Made by a program: the position numbers and the translations under genes. Below the pieces are notes generated by a model. The model was not told the DNA's origin, made no database searches, and saw nothing but the letters and a program-made list of their open reading frames with translations. 64,000 bases of DNA from Bacteroidota bacterium (GTDB lineage Bacteria; Bacteroidota; Bacteroidia; Chitinophagales; JADIYW01), in NCBI GenBank assembly GCA_016705125.1, contig JADIYW010000026.1, positions 1-64,000 on the forward strand, in the 5' to 3' direction. Shown in pieces: positions 7,788 through 16,899 of the stretch (the stretch's first letter is position 1; each line of letters starts with the position of its first letter).

Positions 7788-8849
7788 ATGAAAAAATTAA
7801 GCAGCATACTAATATTGGTTGCAATTTGGCAATATTCTTTTGGTCAAATTGGGGGACAAAATATTTTCCAATCCTTACAATTACCCATTTCCCCTCAAGT
7901 AGCCGCAATTGGCGGAAGTGGGCTTGGATTTTATGACCATCAGATCAGCACGGCCCTACAAAATCCTTGTTTTATTGATTCGAGTATTAATAAAACAATC
8001 CATTTCAATACTACATTCTATCCGTCAGGTGTCAATTTTGGTACATTAGGTTATGGATTTAAAACCAAAAAAGCAGGTAATTTCTTGGCTTCTATCCAAT
8101 ATGTTTCTTATGGCAAATTTGATGGACGTGATGCAGCGGGTAATTCAACTGGTGATTTTAAAGGAGGTGATTATGCTATTAAAGTGGGAACGGGAAGAAA
8201 CATTAAAAATTTTATTTACGGTGCAAATGTAAAAGTGCTTTTTAGCCATTTAGAAACCTATAATTCGCTTGCTTTAGCTACCGATTTGTCAGCGGGCTTC
8301 CACAATGAAAAAAAACAATTGACAGCCACTTTAAATATTACTAATTTGGGCGTTCAATTGAAAAAATACACCGAAGGAGAAAGAGAAAAACTGCCTTTGG
8401 ATATTAGCATTGGATTTTCAAAAAAATTAAATAAAATACCGTTTAGATTAAATATTGTAGCCCAACATCTTCAAAAATGGAATTTGGCTTATGACGATCC
8501 AAATGCAGTGCAAGGAACAAATATTTTTGGAGAACCCACAAAAGCAAAAAACAAAACTGTCGAAAATCTTTTTAGACATCTAATATTCGGCACCGAAATA
8601 GACATCAAAAAGACAGTATTTCTGCGTTTTGGCTATAATCACGATAGACGAAAAAACCTTGAATTTGAGGCTAAAAAAGGCTTGGGTGGTTTGAGTGCTG
8701 GAGCTGGTATAAACATCAAACAATTTGCAATCGACTATACGTTTGCACGTTATGGTCCGATTGCATCTGCCAATCACTTGGGAATCAGCATTCATTTAGA
8801 TCAATTTGGTTTAAAAAGTTCAAATAAAACCAATCCAAATTTGGAATAG
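7788..8849 (+). CDS. porQ: Type IX secretion system protein PorQ
   Basis: A 353-residue outer-membrane beta-barrel-like protein with a Sec signal peptide (about 1-19, ending FGQ). The start of the mature protein, GGQNIFQSLQLPISPQVAAIGG, is the PorQ hallmark; the rest alternates beta strands and ends in a strand of aromatic type (LGISIHLDQF). In Porphyromonas PorQ belongs to the T9SS attachment complex with PorU, PorV and PorZ. cmk follows with three bases between stop and ATG, a porQ-cmk order I know from other Bacteroidota. A weak -7-like TATATTCG lies just before the ATG. The T9SS sorting tails found elsewhere in this window make a working T9SS likely. Confidence 0.85.
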   Translation: MKKLSSILILVAIWQYSFGQIGGQNIFQSLQLPISPQVAAIGGSGLGFYDHQISTALQNPCFIDSSINKTIHFNTTFYPSGVNFGTLGYGFKTKKAGNFLASIQYVSYGKFDGRDAAGNSTGDFKGGDYAIKVGTGRNIKNFIYGANVKVLFSHLETYNSLALATDLSAGFHNEKKQLTATLNITNLGVQLKKYTEGEREKLPLDISIGFSKKLNKIPFRLNIVAQHLQKWNLAYDDPNAVQGTNIFGEPTKAKNKTVENLFRHLIFGTEIDIKKTVFLRFGYNHDRRKNLEFEAKKGLGGLSAGAGINIKQFAIDYTFARYGPIASANHLGISIHLDQFGLKSSNKTNPNLE

Positions 8850-8852
8850 TTG

Positions 8853-9536
8853 ATGGAAAAAAAAATAAATATTGCAATAGACGGATATTCTGCTTGCGGT
8901 AAATCTTCCACTGCAAAAATTGTAGCCCAAAAATTAGGTTATTTGTTTGTTGATTCAGGTGCTATGTATAGGGCTGTAACCTATTATTTTATTAAAAACA
9001 AAATAGACATTAAAGATTCAGCATCTGTAAATGCAGCGCTAGAAAAAATCAAAATTGAGTTTAGGCAAATAGGTGAAGGAAACCAAAAGTGCACATTCCT
9101 AAACGGTGAAAATGTAGAAGAAGCCATAAGGAGTTTGGAAGTATCTAATTTAGTATCGGAGGTGAGTACATTATCAGCGGTGCGCAGTGCACTAGTGGCA
9201 CAACAACAGGAAATGGGCAAAACCAAAGGACTCGTTATGGACGGAAGAGATATAGGAACGGTCGTTTTTCCTGATGCAGAACTCAAAATATTTATGACTG
9301 CAAATTATGACATAAGAGCAATAAGAAGAGAAAAGGAATTGGCGAAAAAAGGGAAAAAAGAAAGTATCCCAGCAATTTTATCTAATTTAAAAAAACGTGA
9401 CCATATAGATTCCACTAGAGAAGATAGCCCCCTTAGTAAAGCAATAGACGCTTTGGAAATGGACACCTCGGAAATGACCCTTGAACTTCAGGGGGAAACC
9501 ATTTACCAAATGGCATTAGATATTATAAATAAATAA
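8853..9536 (+). CDS. cmk: Cytidylate kinase
   Basis: Cytoplasmic kinase that phosphorylates CMP and dCMP with ATP. It is 227 residues long. The P-loop is AIDGYSACGKSS near residues 7-18. The NMP-binding insert follows, and MDGRDIGTVVFPDAELKIFM is the characteristic core. RRREK-type LID residues appear as AIRREKELAKKGK, followed by RDHIDSTREDSPL. The TTG three bases upstream of the ATG is a less likely start. It is coupled to porQ and ends 19 bases before the convergent nuclease-like gene. Confidence 0.96.
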   Translation: MEKKINIAIDGYSACGKSSTAKIVAQKLGYLFVDSGAMYRAVTYYFIKNKIDIKDSASVNAALEKIKIEFRQIGEGNQKCTFLNGENVEEAIRSLEVSNLVSEVSTLSAVRSALVAQQQEMGKTKGLVMDGRDIGTVVFPDAELKIFMTANYDIRAIRREKELAKKGKKESIPAILSNLKKRDHIDSTREDSPLSKAIDALEMDTSEMTLELQGETIYQMALDIINK

Positions 9537-9555
9537 AAGAGAAAATAAAGGCTTC

Positions 9556-10647
9556 TTACCTAAAATACAAATCGAGGTAAACAGGTAAGTGATCGCTAAA
9601 ACCACCAACATACTGAGGGCCATTATAGGTTCTTACCGGCTTTACACCTGGCGCTTGGTCGTCGGGCATAACCAACCAATCTTTATTATAAATTTGACCA
9701 GAATTAGTAGTACAATAGGTAGTAGCCTTATTGGATAAAAGCCCTTGAGAAACAATCAAATTGTCAATACAATTCCAAAACTCCTGAAATTTATACGAAC
9801 CAAGCCCTTGATTCATTTTTAGGTTATACATAAAATTATACATATCACCAGCTTGCAAATTATTTGCATCCCCTTTTCCTCTCAATACTTCCAAAATGCT
9901 TTTATTGTCTGGCTCATCATTAAAATCGCCCATTAAAACAATTTTACTATCTGGATTTTTATTCAAAATACTATCAATCCTAATGCGTGCCTGCTCTGCC
10001 ACATAAACCCTACGCGGCTCACTTGCTGTTTCGCCACCCCTACGCGAAGGCGAGTGAAAAACAAAAATAGTAATGGTGTCTTTCATTTTATTTACTAACC
10101 CTTTCACCATCAATATGTCTCTTGTCTTGACAAGCGTATCAAATGGGAATTTTATTCTAATAACGCTATGTTGTAAAGGTGTAAATTTGTCTCTTCGAAA
10201 CAATAAACCTACATCAACGCCTCTATTATCAGGTGAATCTTCATGAATTACGCCATATTTATATTCCGACATTGGGGTAAGATTAATTAGGTCTTCCAGT
10301 ACCCGTCTATTTTCAATTTCTTGTACTGCAACTATTTCAGGCATCTCCCACCCTCCTACATTTACCAATACTTTGAATATGTTTTTTAACTTTTGATTAT
10401 ACCTTTCTTTATTCCATCCTTTCAAGCCCCAAGGCAAAAATTCTTCATCATCCTTGGTTGTATCATCGTAAGTATCGTATAAATTTTCTACATTATAATT
10501 TACAAATCTCAAATCACCACGTTGGTCGTCTCTACTTTTTGGAGAAGGTTCAATTTTAGTACCTTGCGTTTCGACTATCGTTTTAGTCGGTGTCTTGCAA
10601 AAGACAAATAAGGATAAAACACTAAAAAAGAAGATAAATTTTTTCAT
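9556..10647 (-). CDS. Lipoprotein of the endonuclease/exonuclease/phosphatase family
   Basis: A 363-residue protein with a lipoprotein signal (FVFCK, lipid-attached Cys at 17), so it is anchored on the periplasmic or outer-membrane side. The EEP fold is shown by NYNVENLYDT (near 50), VAVQEIEN (metal-binding Glu, near 107), HSPSRRGG (near 199), MGDFNDEPDN (near 240) and the closing GFSDHLPVYLDL. The family includes DNase I-like nucleases and phosphodiesterases; the substrate is not predictable. Secreted EEP proteins of this length are frequent in Bacteroidota and could scavenge phosphate or nucleotides. It is convergent with cmk. Confidence 0.87.
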   Translation of the reverse strand: MKKFIFFFSVLSLFVFCKTPTKTIVETQGTKIEPSPKSRDDQRGDLRFVNYNVENLYDTYDDTTKDDEEFLPWGLKGWNKERYNQKLKNIFKVLVNVGGWEMPEIVAVQEIENRRVLEDLINLTPMSEYKYGVIHEDSPDNRGVDVGLLFRRDKFTPLQHSVIRIKFPFDTLVKTRDILMVKGLVNKMKDTITIFVFHSPSRRGGETASEPRRVYVAEQARIRIDSILNKNPDSKIVLMGDFNDEPDNKSILEVLRGKGDANNLQAGDMYNFMYNLKMNQGLGSYKFQEFWNCIDNLIVSQGLLSNKATTYCTTNSGQIYNKDWLVMPDDQAPGVKPVRTYNGPQYVGGFSDHLPVYLDLYFR

Positions 10648-10664
10648 ATAAAAAAGGCTAAAAT

Positions 10665-10672
10665 CAAATATA
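10665..10672 (-). promoter_or_regulatory. Predicted -7 element for the EEP lipoprotein
   Basis: On the minus strand this reads TATATTTG, a match to TAnnTTTG, 17 bases before the ATG at 10647. No well-spaced -33 box is visible. Confidence 0.4.
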
Positions 10673-10727
10673 GTTTTATTTTTTCAATTTTGCCTTTACT
10701 GGGTGTTATTTTAATTAAAATGATAAT

Positions 10728-10937
10728 TTAAGGAGCCACAAATTCGAATCGTGGCACGCTCTTTCCATCAATTTCAATTAATTCATTAAACATCTTTTCC
10801 GGTCGAACCCAAAGGGTTGCACCTTCCTTTTTGGGCTGATAAATAACCATCATTTCTTCTGTTTCGCTATGCATTGCTAAGCCAATAACGGTATAAAAAT
10901 TTCCCTTATAATGTTTGTATAATCCTAGTTTTGTCAT
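10728..10937 (-). CDS. DUF1653 domain protein
   Basis: A 69-residue single-domain protein. The pattern GLYKHYKGNFYTVIGLAMHSET, then VIYQP and LWVRPEKMF, is the DUF1653 fold, a small beta-rich domain of unknown function that is widespread in bacteria. There is no signal peptide or membrane segment, so it is cytoplasmic. It stands alone between the EEP lipoprotein and an unknown lipoprotein, 80 bases upstream of the EEP gene. Confidence 0.85.
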   Translation of the reverse strand: MTKLGLYKHYKGNFYTVIGLAMHSETEEMMVIYQPKKEGATLWVRPEKMFNELIEIDGKSVPRFEFVAP

Positions 10938-11159
10938 TTTTGATTTAAATTTAAATATGATTTTTTTAGAAGTAGTTAAAAAAAAGGAATTCTTAAGTCA
11001 TTTATTAAAAAATTTAGAATCCAACTATTTACTGAATTATGTATTTGAGTTTTTATATTCACAATCATATAATTTGATTTTCAATATTTCTACATTTTTG
11101 GAATTGGAATTAGATGCTCGTTTCAAAAATATTGATATCTTTAAAATAAACTCCAATAT

Positions 11160-11672
11160 TTATTCACTTGCATCTAGGGGTGCGGCGCAAAGTGCTTGTT
11201 CTAAGGTGCCATTTGGTTTTCTGGTGTGGGTAGGCATTACTAATTGCGGTTGACCAATATACATACCCATTGAAGTATCGTTTTTTATTTGGTAGCTCAT
11301 TGTCCACATAAAGTACATGGCTTCACATACTGCTTTTTTTTCAGAATCGGGGAGCAATTGACTAAACAATAGCACCGAATCCGAAGCGGGAGACAGATCA
11401 TGGGGAGTATTAAACTCAATCGATTTACTCAAATTATTGTGCCCGGCATCCCAATAAGTGAGCATTATATTTTTTATAGTTAAATCCTTTCTTGCAATAA
11501 ATTTTAAACCAACTTGCTTTTTTCCAATTTCATTTTCTGAGCCGCTGTTCCCGTTCGACAAAATTGAAATTGTAGGTTGGTTTTCTACCAATAAATTATC
11601 CGCTCCAATCTTTGGCTCACAAGATGTACAAATCAAAACCAAAATTGATACAATAGCCAATATACCTTTCAT
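11160..11672 (-). CDS. Hypothetical lipoprotein, 170 aa
   Basis: The signal peptide and lipobox are clear (LVLICTSC, Cys at 18), so the protein is exported and lipid-anchored. The mature part has no family I recognise. It is beta-rich with an Asp/Asn-rich linker (LSNGNSGSENEIGKKQVGL), two later Cys residues (near 115 and 161) that could form a disulfide, and an APLDASE end. It has no clear operon partner. The 222 bases between it and DUF1653 contain no convincing gene: a plus-strand 112-codon ORF there overlaps the ends of both neighbours antisense. Confidence 0.7.
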   Translation of the reverse strand: MKGILAIVSILVLICTSCEPKIGADNLLVENQPTISILSNGNSGSENEIGKKQVGLKFIARKDLTIKNIMLTYWDAGHNNLSKSIEFNTPHDLSPASDSVLLFSQLLPDSEKKAVCEAMYFMWTMSYQIKNDTSMGMYIGQPQLVMPTHTRKPNGTLEQALCAAPLDASE

Positions 11673-11867
11673 ATAACTTATATTTTTAATAAAGATAAGA
11701 TTTTATTTACTCAAATTGCCTGTTTCTATTCTTATTGACTTATGTGTCCGTAAAAAAACTTATTTATTTAAATTCAATAAACGCGAATTAAAAATTAGCT
11801 TATATTCTAAAAATATATTATTCAAAGATATTTTAAACATACAATATTTTGGTAAGAATCAAAAAAA

Positions 11868-12409
11868 CTAATAATTAATCAAATTATAAACTAACAAAAC
11901 CGTACCTAAAATAAAAAATACCAAAATAAAACCAACATATAAATCTGGGTTTACTTCTTTTCTTTGATTTATAACTTTATTATGTTCAATAAATTCTTCA
12001 AAGTGTTTTTTAAATTGATAATAATCTTTAGGAATTATTGGATAAAAATCCAAAGTATTTATTTTAATTTTTTTTCCTTCCTTTATTTTCAACCAAAAAA
12101 GATTAGCTGCGTTTCTACTATCAAAACTAAATGAATGAATTTCATCCTTTCTTACCTCAAATTCTTGTTTCTTTTTATTTAACCTATTTAAAAATGAAAA
12201 ATGAATTTCTTCATCAAAAAAATCAACCTTTACTTCTTTAAATGAAAACAAATATGCCAATTTTATTGAAATAGGAATAATACATATAGCAAAAATGCGA
12301 TCAAAATATTTTCTACTAATATAGAAAACCAAAGAATAACCCCCATTAACAAAGGAAAAGAAATTAATAAGGAATATTTATATGGAATTTTTACTAAAAC
12401 AGAATTCAT
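11868..12409 (-). pseudogene. Two-TM membrane protein with an apparent frameshift near its start
   Basis: The open frame (11868-12332, TTG start, 154 codons) begins abruptly inside a hydrophobic region. An ATG at 12407-12409 in another frame opens with MNSVLVKIPYKYSLLISFPL and continues as MGVILWFSI, a natural N-terminal membrane helix. Joining the two frames around 12320-12345 (next to a run of five C) would give a sensible protein: helix 1, helix 2 (FAICIIPISIKLAYLF), a PH-like beta domain (VKVDFFDEEIHFSFLNRL, EVRKDEIHSFSFD, IKINTLDFYPI) and a C-terminal helix. I cannot tell a true mutation from a sequencing error. Function unknown. Confidence 0.5.
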
Positions 12410-12460
12410 GAATATACAATATGCTTTTTTCGTAAAAAAGTTCCAATAAACAATAACTCC

Positions 12461-13864
12461 TTACACATGCAATGCCCTATTCGCCGTTGCAGCAAGACAG
12501 GCTTCTTTCATGGCTTCGGCATATGTGGGGTGCGCATGACTACTGCGGGCAATGTCTTCAGCACTAGCTCTAAATTCCATAGCAATAACGGCCTCGGCAA
12601 TCAAATCAGCTGCACGTGCACCAATTATGTGTACACCCAATATTTCATCGGTATCGGCATGTGCCAATACTTTTACAAAGCCATCCAAATCCATACTCGC
12701 ACGAGCACGCCCAAGCGCACGCATCGGAAATGAGCCCACTTTATAGGCTATGTTTTGATCTTTCAACTGTTGCTCGGTTTGTCCCACAGCAGCCACTTCT
12801 GGCCAAGTATATACCACTCCTGGAATTAAATTATAATTGATGTGTGGATGCTGTCCTGCTATTACTTCTGCCACAAAAACGCCCTCCTCTTCTGCTTTAT
12901 GTGCCAACATGGCTCCTTTTATTACATCTCCAATGGCATAAATACCTGGAACATTTGTTTCTAAATAATCGTTTACTTCTATTTGTCCTCGCTCACTTAG
13001 TTTTATACCTATTTTTTCTAATCCTAATCCATCGGTATACGGTTTTCTTCCTATTGCAACTAGACAATAATCTGCTTCAAAAACCACTTCCTGCTCTTTT
13101 TTATCTTTTGCTTTTACGCTTACATTATTATCAGTAGCATTTACTTCTGTAACCTTATGTCCAGTAAAAAACTTAACACCCATTTTTTTCATTGAGCGTG
13201 TTAATTCTTTCGACAAATCAGCATCCATGGTTGGGATAATGGCATCCATAAATTCTATAATACTCACTTGTGTTCCAAGACGGGCATAAACCGAGCCCAT
13301 TTCTAAACCAATTACTCCTCCGCCAATAATGACCATTGATTTAGGCAATTCGGCTAGTTTAAGGGCTTCAGTAGAGGTAATTACTCTTTTTTTGTCAATC
13401 GTAATAAATGGCGGACAAGCAGGTTTTGAACCCGTTGCAATAATCGTTTTTCCTGTTTGTATCAGTTCTTCACTGCCATCTTGTAATTTGATAGAAATCG
13501 TCTTTTCATTTACAAATGATCCGATGCCTTTATATACACTTATTTTATTTTTTTTCATCAAAAAATCGATTCCTCCACTTGTGGTTTCTACCACTTTGGC
13601 TTTACGGTCTATCATTTGTTGAAAATTAATGGTCGGTGTTGCTATATCAATGCCATGTTCCTTAAAAGTATGCATTGCATTATAGTAGTGTTCTGAAGAA
13701 TCTAATAATGCTTTAGAGGGAATACACCCAACATTTAAACAGGTGCCACCAAGTGTATTGTATTTTTCAATAATGGCCGTATTGAATCCAAGCTGAGCAC
13801 ACCTTATAGCTGCTACATATCCGCCAGGACCTGAACCAATAATTGTAATATCATGCTGATTCAT
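12461..13864 (-). CDS. lpdA: Dihydrolipoyl dehydrogenase (E3)
   Basis: A 467-residue flavoprotein, the E3 subunit shared by 2-oxo acid dehydrogenase complexes and the glycine cleavage system; it reoxidises dihydrolipoamide with NAD+. FAD binding is shown by TIIGSGPGGYVAAI (8-20). The redox disulfide is in GGTCLNVGCIPSK (Cys42, Cys47). NAD binding is shown by VIIGGGVIGLEMGSV (near 180). AIGDV is near 320, and the C-terminal interface has the active-site His in HAHPTYAEAMKEA. No E1 or E2 gene lies nearby. The desaturase gene lies 6 bases upstream on the same strand, so the two are likely co-transcribed. Confidence 0.95.
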   Translation of the reverse strand: MNQHDITIIGSGPGGYVAAIRCAQLGFNTAIIEKYNTLGGTCLNVGCIPSKALLDSSEHYYNAMHTFKEHGIDIATPTINFQQMIDRKAKVVETTSGGIDFLMKKNKISVYKGIGSFVNEKTISIKLQDGSEELIQTGKTIIATGSKPACPPFITIDKKRVITSTEALKLAELPKSMVIIGGGVIGLEMGSVYARLGTQVSIIEFMDAIIPTMDADLSKELTRSMKKMGVKFFTGHKVTEVNATDNNVSVKAKDKKEQEVVFEADYCLVAIGRKPYTDGLGLEKIGIKLSERGQIEVNDYLETNVPGIYAIGDVIKGAMLAHKAEEEGVFVAEVIAGQHPHINYNLIPGVVYTWPEVAAVGQTEQQLKDQNIAYKVGSFPMRALGRARASMDLDGFVKVLAHADTDEILGVHIIGARAADLIAEAVIAMEFRASAEDIARSSHAHPTYAEAMKEACLAATANRALHV

Positions 13865-13870
13865 AATTGT

Positions 13871-14620
13871 TTATGATTTATTTTTTACTAACTTTATAAT
13901 TCCAAATGCATTCATTACCACCAAAATAAAATAAGTTGGATCGAATTCAAACCATTTTTTTGCAAAATTAGCAGAAGTAGGAAATTTATGGTGGTTATTT
14001 TGAAATAATTCACCCATTAATAAAAAACCAATTGGCTCTGTATTTTTAGATTTATCTTTATTGTCAAAATTAGAATAGCCATATTTATGTCCACACCAAT
14101 TAACTATAGCACCATGAATAGGACCCATTAAAAAATGAATAGGCAATAAAAGTAGCCAAAAATAGGAAAGGTCACATTTTATAATTGTAATTAAATAAAA
14201 AGCTATATAAAACAAACTCCAAGCGATTCGTGTAGCATAACTGCCTGCAAATTTTTCAAATTTTTCCCAAACAGGCAAATCTTGGCAATATTTAGAGGCT
14301 GCGGTTAATTTTCCAGTAACTAAATTGGTATAGATGCCTTTGGTTTTTATCATCATAGAAAATACATCTTTGAAAAAATGTGGTGAATGAGGATCTTGGG
14401 CGGTATCGCTAAAATCGTGGTGCATGCGGTGCATAACGGCATAAGCACGAGGCACCAAATATGAAGAGCCCTGCGACATCCAAGTCAAAACATGAAAAAT
14501 TTTTTCTCTGATTTTTCCCGTTGTAAACATCTTATGAGAAGCATATCGATGTAGGAATGTAGTTTGAAAAAATACAGAAGAAAACCAATGTAAAACAAAA
14601 AATACAATAATGTAAACCAT
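13871..14620 (-). CDS. Acyl-CoA / fatty-acid desaturase (membrane di-iron)
   Basis: A 249-residue membrane enzyme that introduces a double bond into acyl chains. The three His boxes of the stearoyl-CoA-desaturase type are present: HRYASH (24-29), HRMHHDF (64-70) and QNNHHKFP near 210. An additional conserved region GPIHGAIVNWCGHKYGY lies between them. Four hydrophobic helices surround the boxes. It is compact compared with eukaryotic enzymes but normal for bacterial ones. The box spacing fits a delta-9 enzyme; substrate position is inferred. Oxygen dependence implies an aerobic or microaerobic organism. It is transcribed just upstream of lpdA. Confidence 0.85.
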   Translation of the reverse strand: MVYIIVFFVLHWFSSVFFQTTFLHRYASHKMFTTGKIREKIFHVLTWMSQGSSYLVPRAYAVMHRMHHDFSDTAQDPHSPHFFKDVFSMMIKTKGIYTNLVTGKLTAASKYCQDLPVWEKFEKFAGSYATRIAWSLFYIAFYLITIIKCDLSYFWLLLLPIHFLMGPIHGAIVNWCGHKYGYSNFDNKDKSKNTEPIGFLLMGELFQNNHHKFPTSANFAKKWFEFDPTYFILVVMNAFGIIKLVKNKS

Positions 14621-14759
14621 AGCTAATTAAATTGAATATAAAGATATGAACAAATATTGTAACACAATAATCAATAAATTGTTAATGTGCCTAAATAAAA
14701 AGCAATCTAATTCAAGTATTTACCCTTTATTATGGATTTAAGGCCTACTAATAATTAAT

Positions 14760-16202
14760 TTAAGACAAACCTACCCAATCTTTCATCCATAAAAATGGAG
14801 AATAATTGAGAAACATCGGAATATTGGCTTCAAGAATTAGATTATAGTTCAACTCAATTTCTGCATTATCCTTTCTGCTTAATTTATTAATACTTCCATA
14901 ATTATTAGCATGACGTATACACACATAAAAGAAATTAGCTACTAAACCAAAGTGGGAATCAACTTCATTCATTAGCTTTGAGCGTTGAAGATTTTGAATT
15001 TCAATAAAAGCCAACTCGTAATTATTTTGCAATAAAAAGTAAATACAATAAAATAACCGATAATAGATTTTTTCAAACGGTTGTAGTGTTTCAAAATTTA
15101 TAGCCAATAATTTTCCCAATCCAGCTATATCATTTAAAAAACAGGCAACCACGATTTCTTGTGTTTTAAATTGACTAAATTCTCGAATTTTTTCTCCAAA
15201 AACAAGGCTTGCTTTTGACAATTCTATGCTTGCCTTTTTATACCTTTTTAGTTTATTTAAGTTGGTTATATAATTTAAAATTAGCGCTCTGTTTTGATAA
15301 ATAATTGAATCCTCTAATTCTGAAAATAATTGTTCAAAATATTTGTCAGCTTTTTCGAAATCCGACCTTATGGAGCAAATAGTAGCCAAATTACCAAGTG
15401 TGAAACAGTATTCATCTGGATATTGTTCATAATCCTTGGGTACTTTTTTAAGCAATTGAAAAGTCTCTTCCCATTCCTCCATAGTGGATGTGTCAAAATT
15501 TTTATATGCATTGGCATATGAAATAAAATAATCACTTAAATCATTCCTATAATTTACGGTTTCAATATCTACTTTTTTATAAGAAAAGAGCTCTCCAATT
15601 TCTACATTATGCTTTTGTTTTTGTTGGAATAAAACGTGCGATTTCATCAAGTAAAACTTACTCAAATCGACAGTGTATTTTAAGTTTAATTTGGCTTCAA
15701 AATTTTTAAGATTTTCTTCTAATAGAATTGCCCGCTCAGCATAATTAGATACATTTTGTCTTATAAAATCGGCATAAATAAAACTATAATCCAAATAATT
15801 ATCTAAACCAAAATTACCTTCGTTTTTTTTCATAAATTGATTATACAAATTCGAAAACTCATCTGTCATTTTCAAATCTCGATAGAAATCCAATTTTATT
15901 TTATCTTCTATTGTAGATTGGTATTGCTTTAACTTTGATTCTATAATAATCTCTTCAATTTTATCTTTAAGTAGTTTTAGCTCATTTCTCAATAAATAAT
16001 CTGCTTCTTTTGTCCATTTTTTCTTAAACACTTTAAAAAAAATAGTTGATTTGTCAATTGTTTCTTCCTCCTTTTTAATGGCCAATAATTTATACAATAC
16101 AAATAGCGAATTTCTTTTTTCTACTTTTAATTTTTGCAAAACTAGTGTATGTTGAGGCTCATTTAGAGCAGAAATTAATCGTACAGTTAATAGTGATTTC
16201 AT
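14760..16202 (-). CDS. Large helical protein of unknown function, 480 aa
   Basis: I do not recognise a family. The protein is almost entirely alpha-helical and Lys/Glu/Asn/Tyr-rich, with no signal peptide or membrane segment. Its helix-turn-helix periodicity (for example the DFEKADKYFEQLFSELED region and the segment around ALILNYITNLNKLKRYKKAS) resembles degenerate TPR repeats, which would make it a scaffold. Length and build resemble the 470-residue protein at 49981-51393. The N-terminus (LLTVRLISALNEPQHTLVLQ) is not a secretion signal. It stands alone with AT-rich gaps of 139 and 182 bases on either side. Confidence 0.7.
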   Translation of the reverse strand: MKSLLTVRLISALNEPQHTLVLQKLKVEKRNSLFVLYKLLAIKKEEETIDKSTIFFKVFKKKWTKEADYLLRNELKLLKDKIEEIIIESKLKQYQSTIEDKIKLDFYRDLKMTDEFSNLYNQFMKKNEGNFGLDNYLDYSFIYADFIRQNVSNYAERAILLEENLKNFEAKLNLKYTVDLSKFYLMKSHVLFQQKQKHNVEIGELFSYKKVDIETVNYRNDLSDYFISYANAYKNFDTSTMEEWEETFQLLKKVPKDYEQYPDEYCFTLGNLATICSIRSDFEKADKYFEQLFSELEDSIIYQNRALILNYITNLNKLKRYKKASIELSKASLVFGEKIREFSQFKTQEIVVACFLNDIAGLGKLLAINFETLQPFEKIYYRLFYCIYFLLQNNYELAFIEIQNLQRSKLMNEVDSHFGLVANFFYVCIRHANNYGSINKLSRKDNAEIELNYNLILEANIPMFLNYSPFLWMKDWVGLS

Positions 16203-16384
16203 TACAATAATTTATTTACAAACAATTGATAATCTTATATTTTTACACAAAAAAATATAGCAAAAGTAAAAAAAAAGTATTACAAAATATAAGAAATTGA
16301 TTTTATATGTAAGGAAAATTAAAAGAATTTTGATGCATCGAAAAAAAATGCTTAAATCAATTTAACAATTTTAAAAAAAACAGT

Positions 16385-16888
16385 ATGAAAACAATTCAAA
16401 TGACCTTTTTTGTGGCGCTATTTATTATCTGTGCTGCATGCAACAAAAAAGAAGACAACTTAGCTAGCAATGCCAAAAATGAACTGAGTTTTAAAATCGA
16501 CGGTGTGGAATGGAAGGCAGAACGGGAAATAATAGGTATGTTTCATCCCGACCCTGAAAATTACAATAAAGTAATCATCATAGGAGGAAGCAAGGGCCCA
16601 AATGATGGAACAGAGCAAGATTTTACTTTAAATATTTTCAATACTGCTGCCGAAGGAGAATATAATTTTAAGGATGGAAATGCTGATTTAAGTGTAGTCC
16701 AATTATCAAACCTGAGTAGTGCTAATTACTTATGTGGCGGCACTTTTCAAACCTATAATATGAAAGTAAAAATTACAAAAATACAGAATAATCCCACGAT
16801 TATGGAGGCTATATTCAGCGGAGAAATTGCTTGTGTAGAGGGCAATACTATTAAAATTACTGATGGCAAATTTAATTATTACGAATAA
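16385..16888 (+). CDS. Hypothetical lipoprotein, 167 aa
   Basis: The lipobox IICAAC (Cys 19) after a short hydrophobic signal marks it as a lipoprotein. The mature domain begins with NELSFKIDGVEWKAEREI, a pattern of small beta-sandwich surface lipoproteins common in Bacteroidota (DUF5025/DUF6252-like; family membership is a guess). Two Cys residues, in NYLCGGTF and EIACVEG, could be bridged. It is the first of three closely spaced genes: the RCC1 protein begins 11 bases after its stop. Confidence 0.75.
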   Translation: MKTIQMTFFVALFIICAACNKKEDNLASNAKNELSFKIDGVEWKAEREIIGMFHPDPENYNKVIIIGGSKGPNDGTEQDFTLNIFNTAAEGEYNFKDGNADLSVVQLSNLSSANYLCGGTFQTYNMKVKITKIQNNPTIMEAIFSGEIACVEGNTIKITDGKFNYYE

Positions 16889-16899
16889 ACTACGAAAAC

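Noticed and set aside
10915..11253. A 112-codon plus-strand ORF
   Set aside because: It overlaps two minus-strand genes antisense (DUF1653 start and a lipoprotein end) and reads as an AT-driven run of Leu, Phe and Asn.
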